Below are positions 1 to 6,441 of a stretch of 19,215 bases of DNA, one piece after another. Position 1 is the first letter of the stretch; each line of letters opens with the position of its first letter. Under the pieces are notes generated by a model. That model had not been told where the DNA came from. It made no database searches and saw only the letters and a program-made list of their open reading frames with translations. The DNA comes from an uncultured Bacteroidota bacterium (lineage in GTDB: Bacteria; Bacteroidota; Bacteroidia; Bacteroidales; VadinHA17): contig CAIPJU010000227.1 of NCBI GenBank assembly GCA_903865465.1, forward strand, positions 1-19,215, read 5' to 3'. The position numbers were made by a program, and so were the translations under genes.

Positions 1-566
1 CGTGCACTGGTATTATCGGAGGGCTCATAAACTTTTTCAGCATAATGGGTTGAAAGGGTTGAGGCGAGATGGCCGCCCGCAGAGAAGCCGATTACCCCGA
101 TTTTCGAAGGATTTATTTTCCATTCCGCCGAATTACGCCTGATAACACGAATGGCTTCCTGGGCATCCTGCAGGGGACCAATGGATTTATCTTGCATAAT
201 CAGATCGGAAGGTATCCGGTATTTCAACACAATGGCAGCAATTCCGTTATCATTAAGCCATTTGGCTATTCCGGAACCTTCGTAAGTCATTACAAGTCCC
301 TGGTAGCCACCACCTGGACAAATCAGGACTGCAGCGCCATTCTCTTTTCCTGCGGGAGGAAGAAAGACAAATAGCTGAGGCTCGGAAACCTGTTCCACCC
401 ATGAAACTTCACCATTGCTCAGGAAAGGTTTTTCGGCATAGGTTTCGTTTTTAAGAGACCCGGGAATTCCTTCAGGCCAGACCTTCATAACTGTAGTCTG
501 GGCATTTATACTATAGATCAGTATATTGGAAAGGAAAACTATGGTAATAATTTTCGTGAGTTTCAT
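1..566 (-). CDS. Secreted alpha/beta-hydrolase esterase (partial, C-terminus beyond window edge)
   Basis: The first 188 residues are present; the rest runs off the left edge. Residues 1-22 form a signal peptide ending near NA|Q, so the product is exported. The visible part has the alpha/beta-hydrolase layout: an oxyanion-hole segment PGGGY at about 84-88 and the nucleophile elbow GFSAGG with Ser162 at 160-165, followed by HLAST. The Asp and His of the triad should lie in the missing part. The fold and order resemble the Aes/acetyl-xylan-esterase group (COG0657) often found among polysaccharide-degradation genes of Bacteroidetes; removal of acetyl groups from glycans is an inference. The ATG at 566 is chosen because the signal peptide starts there. 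An 80-nt gap separates it from the upstream lipoprotein gene, and a TAAATTTG box lies in that gap, so it may have its own promoter. A peptidase or another carboxylesterase of the same fold is not excluded. Confidence 0.8.
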   Translation of the reverse strand, partial: MKLTKIITIVFLSNILIYSINAQTTVMKVWPEGIPGSLKNETYAEKPFLSNGEVSWVEQVSEPQLFVFLPPAGKENGAAVLICPGGGYQGLVMTYEGSGIAKWLNDNGIAAIVLKYRIPSDLIMQDKSIGPLQDAQEAIRVIRRNSAEWKINPSKIGVIGFSAGGHLASTLSTHYAEKVYEPSDNTSA

Positions 567-585
567 ATCAAAGGGTTTTTAGGAA

Positions 586-593
586 CAAATTTA
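586..593 (-). promoter_or_regulatory. Candidate -7 box for the esterase gene
   Basis: On the minus strand this reads TAAATTTG, a full match to the Bacteroidetes TAnnTTTG -7 element, 19 nt before the esterase ATG. No clear TTTG -33 element is seen at the expected distance, so the call rests on one box only and on its position in the 80-nt gap. Confidence 0.35.
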
Positions 594-646
594 ATTAAGT
601 ACGATAGAAATATTTGATTAATAATAAATTATTACGATGGAAGGAA

Positions 647-1945
647 TTATTTTTTAAAGAACTCAATTTCATACTCCGAGATATACCTGTCTTTTTCACC
701 TTTCGGGAAGTATTTGAAATAGAGTCTGCCCTTTTTTCCCATTCTGAGGCAGGTGTTTTTCTTTGCTATATCTTCATTCGATCCTGTTGGCTGAAGTGAA
801 GGGTACCAGACCACATCGCCGGGTTTTTCGAGAAGGAAAGCGGGTTTTGTCCACTCCTGGGAATTAAGAGCTTCACCCAGATCCCTGTGGCTGTTGAATG
901 ATATGAATATAGAAGAGCCGGCCCATTTTGGAGCTTCTGCTTTTGCCATCAGCATTACCCATGAATGGAGATAGGTATTCCAGCTCACAGAAGGACCCCA
1001 GAAATATTTTGATGAGGCCGAAGAGCTTGGTCCTCCACCCTCGTTCAGTTGAATCTGCAAAGAAGCGACAGGTTTCCCGATTCCGTCATATGGAATTGTG
1101 AAGTTTCGGCCGTCCCATCTTCTTGCCTTTTCTGCCGGATTATCCAGGTCCGAAAGCGGGATACGGGCTATACTGATGCACTGGCCTGACCATTCCTTCA
1201 TCGGATCGTAAACTTCGCCATTGAAAACGCCGGGATATCCGTATTCGCCGTAAAATATGTAAAGATAATCACCGGAGGCAACAGCAGAAGGATCACCCAC
1301 TCCGCCAGCAAAATCGACAGAGGTATTATGTGGTCTAAGGATCATCCTCGGTTGTTTGTCCTCAAGAATAATTCCCTTATCAGACCAGCTTCTTCCTCCA
1401 TCGGTCGATTTCATTATACCAATCCTGCATACCGCGGCCAGTGTGCTGTCGCCAAGAAGTCCGACAGGCCAGTTATCCAAAAGGTAACCTTCACCTGTTG
1501 ACTCCCTGTAAGGAAAATTTGTGGGATAGTTTTCGTTATGATAAAGTGCATAGAGAGTCTTATCTGTGGGATCGTTAACATCTTTATAAACAGTTTCGAA
1601 CCATACAGCTCCGTGGAGACCTGATCCGCTATATCCGACATTGGGAGGTATATTCGGCTTTTCATACTTGTTCCACTGTGTTGCAAAGACAGAATCAGCG
1701 TCTCTTCCGCTTGCAAATCTGAGCTGGTCGGAATAACCCCAAACCGGATCTTCCCCCTGCTTCCCTGAAAAGATGCGGAGGGTATCTTTTATCCAGGCTT
1801 CGGCCATATTGCAGTCGACCATTCCCTGGAAGACAATCGTCTTGGCGGCAGGAGTGATTTTGAAAGCCGGAGGGGCTGGAGTCGTTAATTTACATGAGAT
1901 TGCGACAGCCAGGACAAACATTGTAAATCCAAAAAGTTTTTTCAT
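647..1945 (-). CDS. Lipoprotein with predicted beta-propeller, activity unknown
   Basis: A 432-residue protein. The N-terminus is a lipoprotein signal: a charged start, a hydrophobic stretch and AISC with Cys18 as the likely lipidated residue, followed by a Pro/Thr-rich spacer. The body contains an Asp-box-like element STDGGRSW at about 180-187, and several Asp/Gly/Tyr-rich strand segments such as GVGDPSAVASGDYLYIFYG around 215-235. This resembles five-bladed propellers of the GH43/GH117 type and sialidase-like folds. I cannot assign catalytic residues or a family number. It sits 80 nt upstream of a secreted esterase on the same strand, which suggests a surface glycan-binding or glycan-processing role; that is inference. 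The ATG at 1945 is chosen because it gives the lipoprotein signal. Upstream lies the repeat-rich IS remnant, with no clear promoter box seen. Confidence 0.7.
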   Translation of the reverse strand: MKKLFGFTMFVLAVAISCKLTTPAPPAFKITPAAKTIVFQGMVDCNMAEAWIKDTLRIFSGKQGEDPVWGYSDQLRFASGRDADSVFATQWNKYEKPNIPPNVGYSGSGLHGAVWFETVYKDVNDPTDKTLYALYHNENYPTNFPYRESTGEGYLLDNWPVGLLGDSTLAAVCRIGIMKSTDGGRSWSDKGIILEDKQPRMILRPHNTSVDFAGGVGDPSAVASGDYLYIFYGEYGYPGVFNGEVYDPMKEWSGQCISIARIPLSDLDNPAEKARRWDGRNFTIPYDGIGKPVASLQIQLNEGGGPSSSASSKYFWGPSVSWNTYLHSWVMLMAKAEAPKWAGSSIFISFNSHRDLGEALNSQEWTKPAFLLEKPGDVVWYPSLQPTGSNEDIAKKNTCLRMGKKGRLYFKYFPKGEKDRYISEYEIEFFKK

Positions 1946-2159
1946 ACTATCAGCTGAGGATTAATTCATTCTCTCGCAGATGGAGATTTATACTTCGCTG
2001 GCCGGAGAGGAGTTTTTTCCATTTTAAGTTATTTTCTTTTTCTAAGTGAAGGTACAATGAAATCACATTCCATGTTGCCAGGGATTGATATTATAGAGAC
2101 ATCAATCTTCTCTTTTGAAGGGGAAGCGAATTTTAATCATCTTAGGGCTTTTAACATTG

Positions 2160-2240
2160 ATGCCCTACGGGGAAAGAATGTACGAAACATATCAGTTTTC
2201 TTTAAGGACGTATATGCCCTACGGGTAAAAGATGTATAAA
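2160..2240 (+). repeat. Two diverged direct repeats of about 27 bp (ATGCCCTACGGG core)
   Basis: The 12-bp core ATGCCCTACGGG occurs exactly at 2160-2171 and 2214-2225, start to start 54 nt. Similarity continues past the core: over 27 positions (2160-2186 and 2214-2240) I count 22 identities by eye. The units lie immediately before the transposase remnant and fit the REP-like sequences that flank such genes. Confidence 0.7.
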
Positions 2241-2247
2241 TGTGCGT

Positions 2248-2260
2248 AGCCCTTAGGGCT
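2248..2260. repeat. Perfect 13-bp palindrome upstream of the transposase remnant
   Basis: AGCCCTTAGGGCT is a perfect palindrome around a central base. Part of it (CTTAGGGCTT at 2252-2261) recurs at 2141-2150. It is a plausible remainder of a subterminal hairpin recognised by an IS200-like transposase. Confidence 0.55.
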
Positions 2261-2354
2261 TCAGTGCCCCTTAGCCCCATATGGCTTTAATGTCCATTGA
2301 TTCATTGCATTTAATGCCGGTATTTTGTAAATTTCAATAGTTAAAAATTAAACC

Positions 2355-2676
2355 ATGGCAAATACCTATACACAATTGTACATTCATTCTGTTTTCGCAG
2401 TACAGAATCGCAAATGTCTCCTCCTGGATGAGTTTGAGGAAGAGTTATACAAGTATATTACCGGTGTTATTACCGGTCAGGGCCATAAATTATACATCAT
2501 TAATGGGGTACAGGACCATTTACATATTTTAATAAGCATGAATCCTAAGCAGGCTCCAAGATAATCAGAAAGAACACCATATGCGATCTCTATTTAAAGA
2601 TGAATACAGGGGTCTTCTGGACGAATATGAGGTTGAATATGACGAACGATACGTCTTTAAACCAATTGATCAGTAA
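2355..2676 (+). pseudogene. IS200-like transposase remnant with internal deletion and frameshift
   Basis: The first frame (2355-2564) begins MANTYTQLYIHSVFAVQNRK and carries the HUH-type metal motif DHLHIL, typical of the N-terminal half of IS200/IS605-type Y1 transposases, whose usual length is about 140-155 residues. It stops after 69 codons. In another frame, from about position 2562, the C-terminus of the same family continues: NQKEHH, then an FKDEY segment and EVEYDERYVFKPIDQ, ending with TAA at 2674-2676. From memory of the family, the segment between SMNPKQ and NQKEHH should hold about 48 further residues, including the GYGAF region and the helix with the catalytic tyrosine. An internal deletion with loss of frame therefore removed the nucleophile. 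The remaining parts are well conserved, so the decay is probably recent. No activity is expected. Confidence 0.85.
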
Positions 2677-2689
2677 AAACCCAGAGTTG

Positions 2690-2701
2690 ATACCCTGCGG
2701 G
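2690..2701 (+). repeat. Degenerate copy of the ATGCCCTACGGG core downstream of the transposase
   Basis: ATACCCTGCGGG matches the core seen at 2160 and 2214 at 10 of 12 positions, and it lies 13 nt after the transposase remnant's stop. It probably marks the right flank of the element. Confidence 0.45.
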
Positions 2702-2782
2702 CAATGATTGATGAAATGCCTTTGGTTCTTTTTTTAGCCAGAAGCCATCCCAAAGCAGCCTTGTAACTTTTTCTTGATTTTT

Positions 2783-3565
2783 TCACTTCTTGGGAAACCA
2801 TGGCAGAAATGAACTGGTTTTCCTTTCATATTCAGCATATTCCGGCTTGTCAGCCTTCAGGCTTTTTTCGAGAAGAGCAACTCCCGAGACTTTTATTATT
2901 AGGGCTGTCATCAGAACTGAACCAAGGATGGGCAGGTAACTTCCTGCTGCAAGACATATTAATCCATAGCCCCACCAAACTGCCGAATCGCCAAAATAGT
3001 TAGGATGCCGTGTATAACGCCAGAATCCTTTATCAAGGACTTTGCCCCTGTTTCCCGGGTTGGACCTGAACATGGCAAGCTGGAAATCTCCTCCTGCCTC
3101 AAAAACAAAACCGATAAGCCAGAGTGCAATTCCCGCATAATCGAAAAAATTAAGTGCAGCTCCGTTTACATAGAATTGAGCTCCCAGCAACGGTGTTGAA
3201 ATCAGCCACATAAGAATTCCCTGAAGCAGAAAAGTCTGGAAGAAACTTATCCACCAATATCTCTTTTCACCATAGTTTTTCCTGAATTGCCCGTATCTGA
3301 AATCTTCACCTTTCCCGGTATTTCTCCAGGCCAGGTAGGATGAAAGCCGTAATCCCCATAGAGTTACAAGTAAAAACAGAATGATTTTTCTTGGACCTTC
3401 TCCGGGACTCTTCAGAAAATAAAACGACGAAGTAATGACAAATCCAAATCCCCAGAACAGATCAACAATACTGACATTTTTAATTAAGACGCTTACAAAC
3501 CAAAGTATGGTCATCATCACTAAGATAATAACGAGTGCCTGTATCCATATCTGGAAAAAGCTCAT
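2783..3565 (-). CDS. DUF1295 family integral membrane protein (steroid 5-alpha-reductase-like)
   Basis: A 260-residue, very hydrophobic protein with about six to seven membrane segments: about 5-27, 33-50, 60-78, 107-125, 142-156 and 195-230. Near the C-terminus it has the family signature GFWRYTRHPNYFGD at 180-193, with upstream Glu156 and Asp160 (EAGGDFQ), as in DUF1295/COG3752 proteins. These are related to steroid 5-alpha reductases and isoprenylcysteine methyltransferases, which bind NADPH or a methyl donor in this region. The substrate is unknown; a reductase acting on a lipid is a reasonable guess. The gene starts 11 nt after the stop of the FakA-FakB-like gene and is very likely its operon partner, which supports a lipid role. 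Its 3' end faces the transposase remnant. Length is normal for the family. Confidence 0.85.
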   Translation of the reverse strand: MSFFQIWIQALVIILVMMTILWFVSVLIKNVSIVDLFWGFGFVITSSFYFLKSPGEGPRKIILFLLVTLWGLRLSSYLAWRNTGKGEDFRYGQFRKNYGEKRYWWISFFQTFLLQGILMWLISTPLLGAQFYVNGAALNFFDYAGIALWLIGFVFEAGGDFQLAMFRSNPGNRGKVLDKGFWRYTRHPNYFGDSAVWWGYGLICLAAGSYLPILGSVLMTALIIKVSGVALLEKSLKADKPEYAEYERKTSSFLPWFPKK

Positions 3566-3576
3566 TGGTTTGGTTT

Positions 3577-5382
3577 TTATTCGGGAAGATAAGCAATCGC
3601 AGCAGCGCCAACACCAACGTTAGCGCCAATAACCGGTGAAATATTAATAACTGAAACCGGTTTTTTATTAGTCAGAGCCTCCATCTTTTTAGCATACCAT
3701 GAGGCAGCTTCATCATTATTTGCATGAAGGACGATATAGTTCCAAACAGATTTCCCTTTTGTAAAATTCTTTACATGCGACATAACCTTTTCCATGTTGG
3801 CTCTCTGATTGAAAGCCTTGTCGAAGACAGCTGCCTTTCCCGATTCATCAATAGTAACAATCGGGTTTATATTGAGGATGCGCGCAATTAACCCTTTTGT
3901 AGCCGAAAGACGTCCTCCGCGAATCAGGTATTTTATGTCCCTGACGCTTACGAGAACTTTAGCCTTGCTTGTCCAGTTTTCAGCCATTTCAACCACCTGC
4001 TGGTGCGAAAAGCCGGCTTCAATAGCCAGAGCCATTCTCATTACAACCAGCCCGAGTGCCCCTGAAAGTGTTTTTGAGTTTATTACGGATATTGGTTTAT
4101 TGAATTCAGTGCTTATGGAATGTGCAGCCCTTTGACTGCTGTTAAATGTTCCGCTGAGCTTGTCACTTACATGAATAGCAATCACGGAATCGTAGTGTGA
4201 AGCAAGATGCGAATAGATGTTGGTAAAAGCTTTCTCGTTTACCTGGGATGATTTGGGATAATGTAGATTTTCTTCAAGAAGATTATAGAATTGTTCAGGT
4301 TGAATGGTGACCTTATCGAGATAATGATTTTCACCGAAATTGATATTTATCGGCAGCAGGTTGATCTGGTAATTATCAATAAATTCCTGCGGAAGATCGC
4401 AGGTTGAATCGGTAACAATGGCTATTTTCCATTTCCTGTTGTAGACGACATCGCTCTGACGTACCATATCGTCGGCTTTCTGGAAGGTGAGTGTACCCGT
4501 TTTTCTCAATACGTTGAAAAGTTCGGCAGGAGTATCTGTATGTATATGGATTCTTCTCATCCTGTCGGAGCCGGCAACAACTATTGAATTTCCAAAGCTA
4601 TCCAGTACAACTCTCATGGAAGGGATGTCGGTTTTGCAGTCTTTGATAAGAGCCTCCGTACAAAACCTGAATTCCGGTTTCTCAGGGATGGACTCCTCTA
4701 TCTTTTCGAAAAGAGTGGTTTCAGCTTTTGCCTGGACAAGTTCTTTAAGATTTCGCTTTGCAATAAAATCGGTGATTCCTTCTACAAAAAAAACGAATCC
4801 CCTGGCGCCGGCATCAACCACGTTGGCCCTCGAGAGAACAGCAAGTTTCGTCTTGGTTTCAAGCAGTGACTGGTAAAGTACCTTAAGCGAACTGATGAAC
4901 ATCTCATTGAAGTCGGTTATGGTAAACCTGTTTTCATAGATATATTCGGCCCAGTCGCGTATAACGGTGAGCATTGTCCCCTCTACCGGGTTGGCAACAG
5001 CCTCGTAGATGTAACGAACTGATTTTTTAAGGCTTTCAGCAAACTGGCCAATGGTGATAGTCTTGAAGTTGGCTGTCTCAATGCTCAGTCCATAGAGAAA
5101 CTGGGCAAAAATGATTCCCGAATTTCCGCGGGCATTGACGAGAGTCGTTTCAGCTATCCTTTCAGCAGTAATTTTATATGACCTGTGAGGGTGCAGAGTA
5201 TCTACCACCGCCCTTATTGTGGAGGCAAGGTTGGTTCCTGTATCTCCGTCATTAACGGGAAAGACATTGATCTTATTTAATTCAACCTGATGTTCGATGA
5301 CTTTCCTCGCGCCAGCAATGAATGTATAGTAGAGCCGGCGTCCATCCATCTCATAAAGTGGTTCTGAAGTTGTTACTGTCAT
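3577..5382 (-). CDS. FakA-FakB-like fusion: DhaL/DAK2 kinase and DegV fatty-acid-binding domains
   Basis: A 601-residue cytosolic protein made of two parts that are separate in the Firmicutes fatty acid kinase. Residues 15-210 are a DhaL (DAK2) kinase domain: VNDGDTGTN at 43-51 supplies the Asp residues that hold Mg-ATP, with ARGNSG at 84-89 and DAGARG at 190-195. Residues about 235-300 match the FakA middle domain, including the His pair in IHIHTDTP (278-285). Residues 318-601 are a DegV/FakB domain: TDSTCDLP at 324-331, SSQ at 378-380, LSGTFNSSQ at 409-417 and the GRLSATKG loop at 490-497. In the known system FakB presents a fatty acid whose carboxylate FakA phosphorylates for use in phospholipid synthesis. 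By inference this protein does the same in one chain. The DUF1295 gene follows after 11 nt. A promoter candidate and a half-site array lie upstream. Domain assignment is firm; the substrate is not shown. Confidence 0.88.
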   Translation of the reverse strand: MTVTTSEPLYEMDGRRLYYTFIAGARKVIEHQVELNKINVFPVNDGDTGTNLASTIRAVVDTLHPHRSYKITAERIAETTLVNARGNSGIIFAQFLYGLSIETANFKTITIGQFAESLKKSVRYIYEAVANPVEGTMLTVIRDWAEYIYENRFTITDFNEMFISSLKVLYQSLLETKTKLAVLSRANVVDAGARGFVFFVEGITDFIAKRNLKELVQAKAETTLFEKIEESIPEKPEFRFCTEALIKDCKTDIPSMRVVLDSFGNSIVVAGSDRMRRIHIHTDTPAELFNVLRKTGTLTFQKADDMVRQSDVVYNRKWKIAIVTDSTCDLPQEFIDNYQINLLPININFGENHYLDKVTIQPEQFYNLLEENLHYPKSSQVNEKAFTNIYSHLASHYDSVIAIHVSDKLSGTFNSSQRAAHSISTEFNKPISVINSKTLSGALGLVVMRMALAIEAGFSHQQVVEMAENWTSKAKVLVSVRDIKYLIRGGRLSATKGLIARILNINPIVTIDESGKAAVFDKAFNQRANMEKVMSHVKNFTKGKSVWNYIVLHANNDEAASWYAKKMEALTNKKPVSVINISPVIGANVGVGAAAIAYLPE

Positions 5383-5422
5383 ATACTGCTATATTGCAAA
5401 ACTGTTACAAGTGGAATGCAAA

Positions 5423-5456
5423 AATAAGTATAAAAACTTATTATTATGCAATAAGT
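5423..5456. promoter_or_regulatory. Three alternating 7-bp half-sites upstream of the FakA-FakB-like gene
   Basis: On the plus strand AATAAGT (5423-5429), ACTTATT (5436-5442) and AATAAGT (5450-5456) follow each other with gaps of 6 and 7 nt. The middle copy is the exact reverse complement of both outer ones, so it can pair with either but not both. The array lies 41-74 nt before the start codon and downstream of the promoter candidate, so it would be in the 5' leader. It could be a repressor operator or a pair of exclusive RNA hairpins. The arms are AT-rich, so chance is possible. Confidence 0.4.
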
Positions 5457-5479
5457 GATTAATATGATGTTAACAAAAA

Positions 5480-5510
5480 CAAAATTAGGCTCTTACAACT
5501 GGTACAGCAA
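5480..5510 (-). promoter_or_regulatory. Candidate promoter of the FakA-FakB-like operon
   Basis: On the minus strand TAATTTTG (5480-5487) fully matches the TAnnTTTG -7 element. A TTG (5508-5510) lies 20 nt upstream of it, as expected for the -33 element of Bacteroidetes housekeeping promoters. The resulting leader would be about 90 nt and would contain the half-site array. Confidence 0.5.
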
Positions 5511-5535
5511 TTAACCAGAATCCGGAATTATGATG

Positions 5536-6417
5536 TTATTTTTTCTGATAAACTCTTACATAGTCAACTTCGTATTTCAGAGGAAACTCAGAATGTGAGG
5601 GATCGCCTCCGTTGCCTCCTATAGCCATATTCAGAAGAAAGTAATGAGGCTGAAGGAAGGGATTGGAGCCATCGGGGTTGATAGTCTGGCTAAGCAGGGT
5701 GGAATTAAGCAGTTGATCATCAATGAAGAGGCTTATTGAGTCGCTGGTCCAGTCCATTCTCCAGATGTGGAACTTCTTTGTCCATTGATTGTCGATGGCA
5801 GTAAAATCAGCAAGAGGCTTTCTCAGGTCGTCCCATTTTGCAACCCATTTCTTAGCTGTTCCCCAGGCAAAGTTGGCAAGGATTGTCGGACCTATTTTTG
5901 TTCTGTAGAATTCCATAATATCAATCTCCCCATTTAAGGGCCACTCCTTTTTAACTCCAAGGGTCCAGATAGCAGGCCAGGCTCCGCAGGAGGTATCAAT
6001 CCTGGCCCTGATTTCAAAACTGCCGAATTGCCACTGCCTGTGCCCCCTCGTCTGGATGCTTGCTGAAGTGTATTCCGCGAATTCCCTGTTCTTTTGCCAT
6101 TCTCTGCTTCCTGCAACATATTGTGGATTTCTGACTTTCTCTTTCCTCCCTTCAATAAGCAGAACCCCATTTTTGCAATTTGCATTTTCGGCTTGATACC
6201 ACTGAAGCTCTTCATTCCTTACAAAGCCTTTTTCATAAACCCAGACCGAAGGATCAGGCTTCCCTGAATAGTTGAACTCTTCATGCCAGACCAAAGTCAT
6301 TCCTTCCCTTTTGGGAGCTTTTCCGAAATCGGGACTAAAGGGATCGCTCTTCTGGGAAAATGCAGAAACTGAAGTAATGACGATGGCAGCTGTGAAAAAT
6401 GTCTTTCCTGTTATCAT
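5536..6417 (-). CDS. Secreted GH16 family endo-beta-glucanase (laminarinase-like)
   Basis: A 293-residue protein with a signal peptide (1-21, ending SAFSQ) and one glycoside hydrolase family 16 domain. The catalytic signature EIDIME lies at 164-169: Glu164 nucleophile, Asp166 helper, Glu169 acid/base. The usual context is present: WHEEF near 44-48, FGSFEIRARI at 131-140, WPAIWTLG at 147-154, and a C-terminal VDYVRVYQ strand. The EIDIME form without a beta-bulge deletion is typical of bacterial endo-1,3- or 1,3(4)-beta-glucanases, so laminarin-type glucan is the best guess; agar or carrageenan forms cannot be fully excluded. There is no carbohydrate-binding module or sorting domain. It starts 24 nt after the photolyase stop and may be the last gene of that operon. 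A 153-nt gap follows before the next gene. Confidence 0.88.
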   Translation of the reverse strand: MITGKTFFTAAIVITSVSAFSQKSDPFSPDFGKAPKREGMTLVWHEEFNYSGKPDPSVWVYEKGFVRNEELQWYQAENANCKNGVLLIEGRKEKVRNPQYVAGSREWQKNREFAEYTSASIQTRGHRQWQFGSFEIRARIDTSCGAWPAIWTLGVKKEWPLNGEIDIMEFYRTKIGPTILANFAWGTAKKWVAKWDDLRKPLADFTAIDNQWTKKFHIWRMDWTSDSISLFIDDQLLNSTLLSQTINPDGSNPFLQPHYFLLNMAIGGNGGDPSHSEFPLKYEVDYVRVYQKK

Positions 6418-6441
6418 AAATTATAGGGTTTAGATTATGGT

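Larger units (their letters stand above)
1946..2354. other. Intergenic stretch, left half plain, right half IS-derived repeats
   Basis: A 409-nt stretch between the lipoprotein start and the transposase remnant. From 1946 to about 2138 I see no gene, RNA or clear promoter. From about 2141 onward it holds the repeat units and a palindrome described separately. An open frame at 2057-2239 is not believed to be a gene, because its second half consists of these repeats. Confidence 0.6.
2141..2720 (+). mobile_element. Vestigial IS200-like element with REP-like flanks
   Basis: The element comprises a left repeat region, a transposase remnant and a further degenerate repeat copy at 2690-2701. Single-strand transposons of the IS200/IS605 and REP-associated group carry subterminal hairpins instead of terminal inverted repeats, which fits the palindrome and repeats seen here. 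The exact ends cannot be fixed from one copy; the limits given are the outermost repeat-like bases (CTTAGGGCTT at 2141, and the stretch just after 2701). The element is immobile by itself because the transposase is broken. It lies between the lipoprotein gene and the DUF1295 gene and interrupts neither. Confidence 0.6.

Noticed and set aside
69..374. Plus-strand open frame of 101 codons
   Set aside because: It lies wholly antisense to the esterase gene, whose protein has clear family motifs.
2057..2239. Open reading frame of 60 codons on the plus strand
   Set aside because: Its second half is made of the REP-like repeats of the IS remnant, and it has no family resemblance.
2160..2240. Short direct repeats as a possible CRISPR array
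   Set aside because: There are only two diverged units, no regular spacers, no cas gene, and they are linked to a transposase remnant.
5423..5456. Half-site array as an intrinsic terminator of the upstream GH16 gene
   Set aside because: It has AT-only-like stems without a GC core, it lies beyond a promoter candidate for the next gene, and no T-run follows in the right place.
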